Below are positions 16,461-24,351 of a stretch of DNA of 64,000 bases, piece by piece. The stretch lies in NCBI RefSeq assembly GCF_030286555.1, contig NZ_JASVWF010000001.1:62001-126000 (forward strand), in the 5' to 3' direction. A model generated the notes under the pieces. It saw only the letters and a list, made by a program, of their open reading frames with translations, ran no database searches and was not told the origin of the DNA. The first letter of the stretch is position 1; each line of letters begins with the position of its first letter. The position numbers were made by a program, and so were the translations under genes. This DNA is from Actinomycetospora termitidis. Lineage in GTDB: Bacteria; Actinomycetota; Actinomycetes; Mycobacteriales; Pseudonocardiaceae.

Positions 16461-16508
16461 CGACGATGGCGCCCTGCTCGCACGGCATGCGTGCAGGTCG
16501 CCATCGTC
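16461..16508. repeat. 44-bp REP-like repeat, copy 2, with outer palindrome
   Basis: Begins CGACGATGGCG (16461-16471) and is closed by CGCCATCGTC (16499-16508), forming a 10-bp stem; inside it GCACG and CGTGC form a second stem around GCATG. The middle differs from copy 1 but keeps the complementary parts. Confidence 0.6.
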
Positions 16509-16540
16509 AGGAGATCGGTGATTCGGAGCCGTCCGCGTCG

Positions 16541-17359
16541 TCAGGACCGGGGCACGGTGGTGCCGGACGGGCCACCGGTGTGCGAGAGCTTCTTCGCGAG
16601 GCAGTCGTCGGCGGCGAAGCCCTGGGCGTCGCACCAGGCGTTGGCCGCGTCCGCCGTCGCGAAGGACTGCGGGTACACGACGACCCAGTAGTCGTCGCCC
16701 TGGAAGACCGGCCAGTCGCCGGACCACAGCAGGGCCGCCGACGGGTAGCGGGCGGCCAGCGACGAGAAGTGGGACAGGATCGCGTCGTCGTCGTAGGTGA
16801 TGCCGTCGGCGACGGTGCCGTCGTGCTTGGCGGAGAGCTGCGGGACCCACGTCCCGACGAGGCCGTTCACCGTCGACCGGTCCGCCTCCACGTAGCCCTG
16901 CAGGGTCGCGGCGGCCGCGGACCCGGAGTCGTACGAGGGGGACGACGACCCGCTCGAGGTCTCCGACGCCACTGGGACCCCGACGGTCACGGTCGGCGCC
17001 GCGACGGGGGTCGGGACGGCGACGGTGGTGGTCGCCGCGGGGCGCAGGGTCGCGAGGACCCCGATCGCGACGAGCAGCAGGGCGACGGCCACGGCGATCC
17101 CGGCGACGATCCACGGGGCGTTCGAGCGGCGCGGCAGCGGGGCCACCGGCGCCATCCCGGCCGCCATGGAGACCGGCATCGGACGCATCGGAGGCGCCGG
17201 GCGGAACACGGGCGCGGGCGTCGGCGCAGGAGCCAGAGGTGCCGGGCGGCCGGCGCCCGCCATCGCGGGCACGCGCGGGGCCATCGGCTGCCGCGCGCCA
17301 CAGCTCACGCAGAAGTGCAGGTCCGGCACCAGCGAGGCTCCACAGCGGCAGCGCGGCAT
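16541..17359 (-). CDS. Zinc-ribbon membrane protein with extracytoplasmic domain
   Basis: A 272-residue protein. The N-terminus has a zinc ribbon with two CxC/CxxC pairs (CRCG and CVSCG), then a Pro/Ala-rich cytosolic linker, one membrane segment (WIVAGIAVAVALLLVAIGVL) and an outer domain with a Thr/Val- and Ser-rich stretch followed by a folded part (YVEADRSTVNGLVGTWVPQL, DYWVVVYPQSFATADAANAW) and two Cys near the end that could form a disulfide. ATG 17359 is preferred over ATG 17368 because the GGGGG ribosome site is then about 8 bases away. The tail resembles outer domains of actinobacterial proteins with sporulation-related (SPOR-like) folds, but I cannot assign a function. Confidence 0.75.
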   Translation of the reverse strand: MPRCRCGASLVPDLHFCVSCGARQPMAPRVPAMAGAGRPAPLAPAPTPAPVFRPAPPMRPMPVSMAAGMAPVAPLPRRSNAPWIVAGIAVAVALLLVAIGVLATLRPAATTTVAVPTPVAAPTVTVGVPVASETSSGSSSPSYDSGSAAAATLQGYVEADRSTVNGLVGTWVPQLSAKHDGTVADGITYDDDAILSHFSSLAARYPSAALLWSGDWPVFQGDDYWVVVYPQSFATADAANAWCDAQGFAADDCLAKKLSHTGGPSGTTVPRS

Positions 17360-17464
17360 CACGATCATCCCCCGACGACCTGGCCGGGCACCTCCCGGCC
17401 GTTCACCGTCTGGATCGGTACGGCAGCACCGTCGTTACGACCGCCACTCGATCGGGTGATGCGT

Positions 17465-17866
17465 TCAGTCCAGCTCGTAGTCGAAGGCGATGCGGTGCGT
17501 GCCGTCGGCGTCCACCCCGAGGGAGCCGCCGCCCCGGATCCCCGTGAGCTCGCCGGTCCCGCTGCCCGCGACGACGTGGAAGAACTCGTCGCTGCGGTCG
17601 GCCCCCGACGTCGCGGCCGAGTGCACGTACGCGAACGTGCCCGAGCGCCCGTCGAGGGAGCCCTCGAACGCCTCCATCGCGAGGTAGGTCCCGACCTCGC
17701 CGCCGTACGCCGCGGTGAACAGCGTCGCGGACCGCCCGGTCACCCCGCCCGTGTAGGTCTTCTCCATCCGCGCCAGGCCGATCGGCAGGGCGGTCTCGAT
17801 CGCCGGGGCGAGGGTGACGTCGACGGGTTCGAACGAGGCGACCTCGAAGGTGCCGGTGCTGCGCAT
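17465..17866 (-). CDS. DUF3224 domain protein
   Basis: A 133-residue protein of the DUF3224 family, which adopts a small beta-barrel related to allene oxide cyclase. Recognised by FEVASFEP near the N-terminus, RMEKTYTGGVTGRS, GTYLAMEAFEGSLDGRSGTF, and SGTGELTGIRGGGSL near residues 104-118. No catalytic residues are established for the family; it is probably cytosolic. ATG 17866 is used; the longer frame upstream is a shadow of the short-chain dehydrogenase. It is divergent from that gene with 69 bases between starts, so the two may share a promoter region. Confidence 0.85.
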   Translation of the reverse strand: MRSTGTFEVASFEPVDVTLAPAIETALPIGLARMEKTYTGGVTGRSATLFTAAYGGEVGTYLAMEAFEGSLDGRSGTFAYVHSAATSGADRSDEFFHVVAGSGTGELTGIRGGGSLGVDADGTHRIAFDYELD

Positions 17867-17935
17867 GCGACCGATGCTGGCCCCGCGACCCGTCGTCCGG
17901 ATTGAAGAATCGCGACCCCGTGCCAGGGTGGCGCC

Positions 17936-18688
17936 ATGGTCAGCCACACCGAGCCCGGGATCGCCGTCGTCACCGGGGCCGGCTCCGGTCTCGGGCGGGT
18001 CATCACGCGGGCCCTGCTCGACGACGGGTGGCGGGTCGCCCTCGCCGGGCGACGGGAGGAGGCGCTGGTCGAGACGGTCGAGGGCCGGGAGCACGCGCTC
18101 GTGGTCCCCACCGACGTCGCCGACGCCCTGGCGGTCTCCGGGCTCTTCCGGGCGGTGCTGGACGCCTGGGGCCGCCTGGACCTGCTCGTCAACAACGCCG
18201 GTATGACGGGGCCGGTCGGGCCTCCCGACGAGGTGGACGTGGCGGGCTGGGAGTCGACGGTCGGGGTGAACCTCACCGGCTCGTTCCTCTGCGCGCGGGA
18301 GGCGTTCGGGATCATGCGCGCCCAGGACCCGCAGGGTGGCCGCATCGTCAACAACGGGTCGATCGCGGCACACGTGGGCCGCCCGGGCGGGATCGCGTAC
18401 ACCGCGACCAAGCACGGCATCACCGGCCTGACCCGCTCGATCGCCCTGGACGGCCGGCCCTTCGGGATCGCGTGCGGGCAGTTCGACGTCGGCAACGCCG
18501 CGACCGACATGACCGCCCGGATGCGCGAGGGGATCGTGCAGCCGAACGGCGAGCGGATGGTGGAGCCGACCTTCGACGCCGAGCACGTCGCTGATGCGGT
18601 GCGCTACATGGTCGGGCTGCCGCTCGACGCGAACGTCCCGTTCCTCACCGTGATGGCGACGACGATGCCCTACCTCGGACGGGGATGA
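17936..18688 (+). CDS. SDR family oxidoreductase
   Basis: A 250-residue classical short-chain dehydrogenase/reductase. The NAD(P) site TGAGSGLG is at residues 13-20, NNAG follows at about 86, the catalytic Ser sits in NGSIAAH and the Tyr-x3-Lys pair in YTATK (about residue 156). The cofactor loop AGRREEAL has two Arg, favouring NADP(H). The C-terminal part (FLTVMATTMPYLGRG) ends as in SDRs annotated as glucose/3-oxoacyl-ACP reductase-like enzymes; the substrate is not predictable. ATG 17936 is the first start before the glycine motif. A YrhK-type membrane gene follows after 4 bases, likely in one transcript. Confidence 0.88.
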   Translation: MVSHTEPGIAVVTGAGSGLGRVITRALLDDGWRVALAGRREEALVETVEGREHALVVPTDVADALAVSGLFRAVLDAWGRLDLLVNNAGMTGPVGPPDEVDVAGWESTVGVNLTGSFLCAREAFGIMRAQDPQGGRIVNNGSIAAHVGRPGGIAYTATKHGITGLTRSIALDGRPFGIACGQFDVGNAATDMTARMREGIVQPNGERMVEPTFDAEHVADAVRYMVGLPLDANVPFLTVMATTMPYLGRG

Positions 18689-18692
18689 CGCC

Positions 18693-18986
18693 ATGACGAC
18701 GGGTCCGGGTCCCATCACGATCCACATCGGCCACGACGAGCTGGTGATCCGACGGCGCTACGAGGTCGTCTCGATCCTCAACGACATCCTCGTGGCGCTG
18801 TGGTTCCTCGTCGGGAGCTTCCTGTTCTTCTCCGAGGCGACGACCTACGCGGGCACCTGGTGCTTCGTCGCCGGCTCGTTCGAGCTCCTGATCCGCCCGT
18901 TGATCCGGTTGAGCCGGCGGGTGCACCTCACCCGCATCACCGGGTCGGACTCGTCGTCGACCGTGGACACCACACAGGACTTCTAG
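18693..18986 (+). CDS. YrhK-like small membrane protein
   Basis: A 97-residue protein with the YrhK-domain pattern: a soluble start (ITIHIGHDELVIRRRYEVVS), two membrane helices (ILNDILVALWFLVGSFLFF and TWCFVAGSFELLIRPLIR) and a short polar tail. The family is of unknown function and often next to SDR genes. ATG 18693 lies 4 bases after the SDR stop. Its stop codon overlaps the stop of the convergent signal-peptidase/LamG gene by 4 bases (CTAG, 18983-18986). Confidence 0.8.
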   Translation: MTTGPGPITIHIGHDELVIRRRYEVVSILNDILVALWFLVGSFLFFSEATTYAGTWCFVAGSFELLIRPLIRLSRRVHLTRITGSDSSSTVDTTQDF

Positions 18987-20722
18987 GTACCGGCCGCGTA
19001 CATCGCCGCGATCCGCGCGGCGGGCAGGGCGTCGGTGTAGACGGCGGCGTCGTAGAGGCTCCCGGCCCAGTAGTCGGTGGTGGGTCGGGACGGCCAGCCC
19101 GCGAGGGTGTCCCAGCCCGCACGCCAGTAGCCCCCGAGCTGCAGCGACCCGGAGGTCACGGCGGAGTTGGCCGCGACCTGGGCCCCGTCGAGCGACAACG
19201 TCATCCCCGCCGGCGAGAGCGTGGCGACCGCGAGGTGCCAGGCCCCGTCGTTGTAGGCCTTCGTGCTCGTGACGGTCATCGGGGTGTTCAGGGCGGGCTG
19301 GGCGCCGAAGACGACCCGGCCGGCGTCGGTCATGTAGAGGTGGCGGTCGGTGCTCAGGGACGCGCCGGTGCGGGCGGTGCTGAAGCCGAGCATGCGCCCG
19401 CCCGTCGTCGTGGTGGTGCGGAACCAGACGGCGACCGAGAAGGTGTTGCGGGCCGCGGTGGCGAGGACCGCGCTCGGGGTGACGTACGACGGGGTGGTCG
19501 CGGTCGGGGCCAGCGTCACCGCGCGGGCCGGGGTGTCGCGCGGGCAGGGCTTGGCCGTCGTCGTCGTGAAGCCCCCGGTGTAGGTGCCGGTGCGACCGTT
19601 GCCGGAGGCGTCCCGAGCAGTGGCACCGGACGTGACGGTCGCGTCGTCGAGGGGCCAGACCTGGAAGTCGGCGCTCCCGTCGGTGAACGCGGACGTGCAG
19701 GTGAAGTAGGCCGCGGAGGCGGCCGTGTTCGCCGAGTTGGTCACCCGCGCCGTGAAGGACGCGGTGGTGGTGGCCGTGACGAGGGTGAGCGCGACGACGA
19801 GGCCGGCGACGACGGTGGTGCCCACCAGCGGGGGCCGGTACGACCGCGGGGCCGCGACCACGGGGATCGGCGTCGTGGGCGGGTCGTCGGGGCCGTCGTC
19901 GGGCCCGTCGTCGACCACCAGGGGGTGCCGCCACGCAGCGAGCAGGCCGTAGAGCATCGGGGTCAGCCAGAACGCCACCATGAGGACCCACAGCCACCAC
20001 GGCATGTGCACGCCGCTGGTGATCACGGTGCCCTTCTCGCCCTCCGGCACCTGGGTGGTGAGCACGCCGACCTGGCCGTCGACGAGGTCGAGCTCCCCGC
20101 CGGTCGCGGCGGTGACCCGGATCGGGAGCAGCCCGGTCGAGACGAGGGTGATGTGCGAGCCGGCCGCGTCGGAGGTGGTCGCGAGGGTCACGACGCCGAC
20201 GAACGGCTTCAGCACCGTGGTCGCGGCCGCGATCAGCCCGGAGAACCCGAGCACCCGCAGCGGCACCCCCCACCGGCGCGGCACCCACAGCCGCGTCACC
20301 CACCACAGCAGCAGACCGCCGCTGACCAGCAGAGGGAGCGCCTCGAGCAACCACCCCAGGCCCGGGGCGACGACGACGGCGACGCCCACGAGGTCGGAGG
20401 GGCGCGCCGTCCAGGGGTCCTCGGCGCCGTTGATGTCGCCGCGGGTGCGGAAGCTCCCGTCCGGTGCGACGGCGACGACGCGGTGGGTGACGGTCAGCGG
20501 GTGGTTCGCCACCGGCGGGCGGTAGGTCACGACGTCGCCGACCGCCACCGAGGGCGCGGGGCGGGTGAGCACGAGCGTGCCCACCGGCGCCGCCGTGCCC
20601 ATCGACGGGGTGGAGACCACCTGCCACCGGCCCCCGGTCGCGAACCACGACCCCACGCCGATCAGCCCGGCGACCACCACGAGCGCTGCGAGCAGCGCCA
20701 CCGCACGCCCCCCGAGGCGCAT
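18983..20722 (-). CDS. SipW/ER-type signal peptidase I fused to an internal signal sequence and LamG domain
   Basis: A 579-residue membrane protein in one uninterrupted frame. Residues 8-28 are a membrane anchor, followed by a Ser/His/Asp signal peptidase of the SipW or ER type: Ser40 in STPSM, His80 in THRVV and Asp96 in RGDING, with no Lys general base. Further membrane segments lie at about 123-143, 153-170 and 242-263. Residues 292-330 look like a second, internal SipW-type signal sequence (Arg293/Arg296, hydrophobic 299-319, then TASFTARVTNSANTAAS). Residues 340-579 form a LamG/concanavalin-like beta-sandwich (NTFSVAVWFRTTTT, NDGAWHLAVATL, GYWRAGWDTLAGW). The gene upstream on the same strand encodes a TasA-like substrate candidate. 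Confidence 0.85.
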   Translation of the reverse strand: MRLGGRAVALLAALVVVAGLIGVGSWFATGGRWQVVSTPSMGTAAPVGTLVLTRPAPSVAVGDVVTYRPPVANHPLTVTHRVVAVAPDGSFRTRGDINGAEDPWTARPSDLVGVAVVVAPGLGWLLEALPLLVSGGLLLWWVTRLWVPRRWGVPLRVLGFSGLIAAATTVLKPFVGVVTLATTSDAAGSHITLVSTGLLPIRVTAATGGELDLVDGQVGVLTTQVPEGEKGTVITSGVHMPWWLWVLMVAFWLTPMLYGLLAAWRHPLVVDDGPDDGPDDPPTTPIPVVAAPRSYRPPLVGTTVVAGLVVALTLVTATTTASFTARVTNSANTAASAAYFTCTSAFTDGSADFQVWPLDDATVTSGATARDASGNGRTGTYTGGFTTTTAKPCPRDTPARAVTLAPTATTPSYVTPSAVLATAARNTFSVAVWFRTTTTTGGRMLGFSTARTGASLSTDRHLYMTDAGRVVFGAQPALNTPMTVTSTKAYNDGAWHLAVATLSPAGMTLSLDGAQVAANSAVTSGSLQLGGYWRAGWDTLAGWPSRPTTDYWAGSLYDAAVYTDALPAARIAAMYAAGT

Positions 20723-20764
20723 GGCGGGAACTCCTCTCCGAGGTCGGTCGCCGGACGGCGGGGA

Positions 20765-21445
20765 TCAGGAGGACAGGGACCAGGTGATCGGCTGCGAGGC
20801 CTGCAGACCCTGGTAGGTGTTGCCTGCCGAGCTGTCGATGTAGGTCGTGAAGGTGAACGGCACGGTCGAACCGGAGTTGACCGCCGGGATCAGTGCCGCG
20901 GGCAGGGTCACCGTGGTGTTCGCGAGAGCGGCGGCGGTGGTGTCGGCCTGGACCACGGTGGCGCCGCTGACGACCTTGACGTGCAGCTTCGAGCAGAAGT
21001 CCGTGGCCGACCCGTTCGCGGCGCCGTTGTTCGACTGGGTGCAGGCGCCGAAGGCCATCGTGAACGCGCTCGCCGCGACCGTGCCGGTGTTCTTGAAGTT
21101 CACGGTGGTCGTGACGGTGTTCGTGGTGCCGGTCGCGTTCGACGGGATCATCGTCGTGCTGCCGCCGTACTTGTTGAACGTCGTGCAGGTGGCGTAGGCG
21201 TTGTCGCTGATCCCGCCCGCGCCGTCGGTGCTGTTGCAGGCGGCGGTGCCGGTCGCCCCGGTCTCCTGCAGGACGAGCGAGCCGGTGGCCGCGGTGTCGT
21301 TGCTGTTGGTGATGGAGGCGACGAACGCCGACAGGGTGTTCGTCATCGCCAGCGACATGAAGACCGCGCCGACGAGGCCGGCGGCGACGATGAGCGCGAT
21401 GAAGCGACGCTGCCCTCGGGAGGCGGCGGAGGGGTGCTGGGCCAC
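20765..21445 (-). CDS. TasA/camelysin-like protein with SipW-dependent signal peptide
   Basis: A 226-residue secreted protein. After a charged N-terminus (RGQRRF), a hydrophobic segment at residues 16-35 runs into TNTLSAFVASITNSNDTAATGSL, the pattern of SipW-processed camelysin/TasA proteins. The rest is a Thr/Ser/Asn/Ala-rich beta-type domain with a few Cys that could pair (AACNSTDG, YATCTTF, GACTQS, DFCSKL). In Bacillus, TasA forms extracellular fibres in the biofilm matrix and is cut by SipW. Here the candidate peptidase gene lies 42 bases downstream on the same strand, so the two probably form one operon. ATG 21445 has an AGGAGG-type site upstream. Confidence 0.82.
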   Translation of the reverse strand: MAQHPSAASRGQRRFIALIVAAGLVGAVFMSLAMTNTLSAFVASITNSNDTAATGSLVLQETGATGTAACNSTDGAGGISDNAYATCTTFNKYGGSTTMIPSNATGTTNTVTTTVNFKNTGTVAASAFTMAFGACTQSNNGAANGSATDFCSKLHVKVVSGATVVQADTTAAALANTTVTLPAALIPAVNSGSTVPFTFTTYIDSSAGNTYQGLQASQPITWSLSS

Positions 21446-21499
21446 GGCGGGAGACCTTTCGAGCAGGAGGAGGGACGACGCTCGGCGATCCGCCGCGCT

Positions 21500-21532
21500 G
21501 GCCTGTCAATAGGCCGAACGGTGCTCTCCGTT
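21500..21532. promoter_or_regulatory. Two short dyads in the tasA-like / glutamate-synthase-like intergenic region
   Basis: GGCCT-GTCAAT-AGGCC (21500-21515) and AACGG-TGCTCT-CCGTT (about 21517-21532) are adjacent perfect 5-bp dyads in the divergent promoter region. Either could be an operator; there is no independent support. Confidence 0.35.
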
Positions 21533-21639
21533 AGCTCGTTCACCGCATCGTGTGAGGGCTGCTCCGGCGTGGCGGAGCGCCTGCGGTGGGAGGAGGTCTC
21601 GCCGCGCGGGACCCGCGGTACCGGTCCTACCGTGCTCGC

Positions 21640-23216
21640 GTGCTGGCGTTCCTCATCCTGGGCCTGCTGGTGGTGCTCGGGGCCCTGACGGTCCTCGCGG
21701 CGGCGGTCGGCTCCGCGGCGTGGTGGGTACTGCTCGGGGTCCTCGCCCTGCTGCTGGTGCTGGGCATCGTCGACGTGCTGCAGACCCGGCACTCGATCCG
21801 CGCAACTACCCGGTGATCGGGCACCTGCGGTTCCTCATGGAGACGATCCGCCCGGAGCTGCAGCAGTACTTCATCGAGCGCAACGTCGACGGCCGGCCCT
21901 TCGACCGCGACACCCGCTCGCTCGTCTACCAGCGCGGCAAGGGCGTCCTCGCGGAGAAGCCGTTCGGGACCGAGCTCGACGTGAACGCCGTCGGCTACGA
22001 GTACCTCGTGCACTCGGCGTGCCCGGCCGACGAGCCGGACCGGCCGCACACCGTGCGCGTCGGCGGCCCGGACTGCACGCAGCCCTACGACATGGCCCTG
22101 CTCAACGTGTCCGCGATGAGCTTCGGGTCGCTCTCGGCGAACGCGGTACTGGCGATGAACGGCGGGGCGGCGCTCGGCGGGTTCGCCCAGGACACCGGGG
22201 AGGGCGGGCTCGCCCGCTACCACCTCGAGCGCGGCGGGGACCTGATCTGGGAACTCGGCAGCGGGTACTTCGGGGCCCGTCGTCCCGACGGCGGGTTCGA
22301 CGCGGTCCAGTTCGCCGACAAGGCCTCCCACGACGCGGTGAAGTGCGTGTCGGTGAAGCTCTCGCAGGGCGCGAAGCCCGGGATCGGCGGGGTGCTGCCG
22401 GGCGCCAAGGTCACGCCGGAGATCGCCGAGGCGCGAGGGGTGCCGGTGGGCGAGACGGTGACCAGCCCGTCCCGGCACTCCGCCTTCTCGACGCCGCGTG
22501 AACTGGTGCGATTCGTCGCGCGGATGCGGGAACTCGCGGGCGGCAAGCCCGCGGGGTTCAAGCTGTGCGTGGGCACGCGGGTCGACCTGCTCGCCGTCGT
22601 GAAGGCCGTGCTCGACGAGGGCACGGCGCCGGACTTCATCGTCGTCGACGGCGCGGAGGGAGGGACCGGCGCGGCGCCGCTGGAGTACTCCGACCATGTC
22701 GGGACGCCGCTGACCGAGGGCCTGATCGCGGTGCACAACGTGCTGGTCGGAGCCGGGTTGCGGGACCGGGTACGGGTCGGGGCGGCGGGCAAGGTCGCGA
22801 GCGGCACCGACATCGTCAAGCGCGTGATCCAGGGTGCGGACTACACCAACGCGGCGCGCGCGATGATGATGGCGACCGGCTGCATCCAGGCCCAGCGCTG
22901 CCACACCAACCACTGCCCGGTCGGCGTCGCCACCCAGGACCCGAAACGCGCGCGGGCGCTCGTCGTCGAGGACAAGCTGCACCGGGTCCACCGCTACCAG
23001 CGGGCGACCGTCGCCGAGGCGACCCGGATGATGGCCTCGCTCGGGGCACGCTGCCCCTCCGAGCTCCACCCGCGGATGCTGCGTCGCCGGGTCTCCCCCA
23101 CCGACACCCGGTCCTACGCGGAGCTCTACGAGTGGCTCGCGCCCGGTCAGCTGCTGGCCGAGCCGCCGGTGAGCTGGGTCGAGGACTGGGAACGGGCCGA
23201 CCCGGACCGCTTCTAG
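21640..23216 (+). CDS. FMN-binding glutamate synthase-family protein, frameshifted after the N-terminal anchor
   Basis: The family normally starts with a membrane helix followed by a 'LQ.RHSI.RNYPV.GHLR' joint. Here GTG 21640 reads the helices and DVLQTRHSIR in one frame, and RNYPVIGHLRF continues in another frame from about 21800; one missing base near 21799-21803 explains it. The catalytic part is intact: NVSAMSFGSLS, DTGEGG, KLSQGAKPGIGG, VDGAEGGTGAAP, and the [3Fe-4S] cysteines in CIQAQRCHTNHCPVGV. If the shift is real, translation could restart at GTG 21813 and give a 467-residue soluble protein. Relatives resemble the large glutamate synthase subunit without the amidotransferase domain; their reaction is unclear. 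Confidence 0.82.
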
Positions 23217-23232
23217 TGTGTATCGTGTGTGT
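23216..23232 (+). promoter_or_regulatory. Direct repeat before the vapBC start
   Basis: GTGTGTAT occurs twice, as GTGTGTATCGTGTGTGTAT ending inside the antitoxin ATG at 23233. Between the preceding stop codon and the start there is little room for a ribosome site, so it may be an autoregulatory operator, perhaps of a leaderless transcript. Confidence 0.4.
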
Positions 23233-23463
23233 ATGGCGCGGCTGAACGTCTGGGTTCCTGACGAGCTCGCCGCCCGCGCGCGGGAGGGCGGGCTCAACGT
23301 CTCCGCGTTGACCCAGGACGCACTCCGCGCCGAGCTGGCCAAGCGCGCGACGGACCGGTGGCTGGACGGGTTGAAGCAGTCCGGCGCATCGAGGGTCGAT
23401 TCGTCGGAGGCCCTCAGCGCTCTCGACCGGGCCCGCGACGAGTTCGGCGAGTCCGACGGGTGA
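23233..23463 (+). CDS. VapB-type antitoxin (ribbon-helix-helix, CcdA-like)
   Basis: A 76-residue protein with an N-terminal ribbon-helix-helix pattern (MARLNVWVPDELAARAREGG, then NVSALTQDALRAELAK), the DNA-binding form of many type II antitoxins. The C-terminal part (SGASRVDSSEALSALDRAR) would wrap the toxin. ATG 23233 is preferred over an upstream in-frame GTG at 23218 because RHH proteins start as MARLNV. Its TGA overlaps the toxin GTG at 23460, giving the coupling typical of antitoxin-toxin pairs. It is likely to repress its own promoter together with the toxin. Confidence 0.82.
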   Translation: MARLNVWVPDELAARAREGGLNVSALTQDALRAELAKRATDRWLDGLKQSGASRVDSSEALSALDRARDEFGESDG

Positions 23464-23897
23464 GCATCCCGGAGCAGACCGGCGCCGCTGGTCCTGCCGC
23501 CTCGGAGACGGTGGTCGTCGACGCCTCGGTCGCGGTCGAACTCCTCGCCGGGACGCCGCTGGCGGTCTCCACCGCCCGTCGGCTGCGCGGCACCGTCATG
23601 CACGTGCCCGCGCACTTCGCCGCGGAGGTGCTGTCGGCACTCGGACGCCTCGAGCGGGCCGGGACGTTGCGGGAGGACGAGGTCGCTCTCGCCCTGCGCC
23701 GCCTCGCGGAGATGCCCGTGACCGAGCATCCGGTGCCGGGGCTCCTGCCCGGTGCGTGGCAACGGCGTGGGCGGCTCCGCCTCCTCGACGCGCTCTACGT
23801 CGAGCTCTCCGAGCAGCTCGACGCCGTGGTGCTGACCACGGATCTCCGCCTCGCCCGGGCCGGTGAGGGTCGGGTCGAGGCGGTCACGGGCGCGTGA
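23460..23897 (+). CDS. VapC-type toxin, PIN-domain ribonuclease
   Basis: A 145-residue PIN-domain protein. Acidic residues expected for the metal site are present: Asp in VVVDASVAVELL (about residue 22), Glu in HFAAEVLSALGRL, Asp in RLLDALYVELSEQ and Asp in VVLTTDLRLARA. VapC toxins cut tRNA or rRNA and are held inactive by the cognate antitoxin. GTG 23460 overlaps the antitoxin stop (GTGA). The first 17 residues (PEQTGAAGPAASE) are an unusual extension; a start just before VVVDAS is the alternative but no good codon is there. Convergent with the VOC gene, 3 bases apart. Confidence 0.83.
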   Translation: MSIPEQTGAAGPAASETVVVDASVAVELLAGTPLAVSTARRLRGTVMHVPAHFAAEVLSALGRLERAGTLREDEVALALRRLAEMPVTEHPVPGLLPGAWQRRGRLRLLDALYVELSEQLDAVVLTTDLRLARAGEGRVEAVTGA

Positions 23898-23900
23898 GCC

Positions 23901-24341
23901 TCAGCCGATCCGCTCGGCGAGCATCACGATGATCCCCTCCGGCCCGCGGACGTAGCAGAGCTCGTAGACGTCGGCGTAGTTCTCGAGGTGGCCGACCAGG
24001 CCGTACCCCTAGTCGGCGAGACGCGCGACCATCCCGTGGACGTCGTCGACCTCGAAGGCGACGTTCGTGATCCCGAGGGTGTTCGACGGTGCGTGCCCGA
24101 TCCCGCCCGTGGCCGGCGGGTGCATGTAGTGCTGGAGCTCGAGGCGGCTGTGGCCGTCCGGGGTCTGCACCATGACGACCTCGGAGCGCGCCCCGTCGAC
24201 CCCGACGACGCGGGCGGCCCACTCACCGTCGATCGTGGCCTTCTCCTGCACCACCTCGAGCCCGAGGTCGACGAAGAACGCGACCATCGCGTCCAGGTCG
24301 GCGGCGACGATCGTGACGTGATCCAGGCGGCGGACCGGCAT
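23901..24341 (-). pseudogene. VOC/glyoxalase family protein with in-frame stop codon
   Basis: From ATG 24341 the frame encodes a vicinal-oxygen-chelate domain (RRLDHVTIVAADLDAMVAFF, LELQHYMHPP, ITNVAFEVDDVHGMVARLAD) but ends at TAG 24009-24011 after 110 residues. The same frame then continues with convincing family sequence (GYGLVGHLENYADVYELCYV, RGPEGIIVMLAERIG) to TGA at 23901, for 146 codons in all. A single base change of an Arg, Gln or Lys codon would create the stop. The missing C-terminal strand normally supplies a metal ligand, so the truncated product should be inactive unless read through. Substrate unknown. Confidence 0.78.
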
Positions 24342-24351
24342 GGCGCGGACC

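Larger units (their letters stand above)
16208..16540. other. 333-bp gene-free region with terminator and palindromic repeats
   Basis: No convincing coding frame on either strand; the short minus-strand frames here merely translate the repeats. It holds, in order, a terminator hairpin (16215-16262), an inverted repeat (16279-16331) and two copies of a 44-bp repeat (16356-16399 and 16461-16504). The facing gene at 16541 ends just beyond it. Confidence 0.7.

Noticed and set aside
24009-24011. Stop codon reassignment (pyrrolysine or suppressor) in the VOC gene
   Set aside because: No tRNA or synthetase evidence in the window, and TAG is not otherwise found inside genes here; mutation or read error is simpler.
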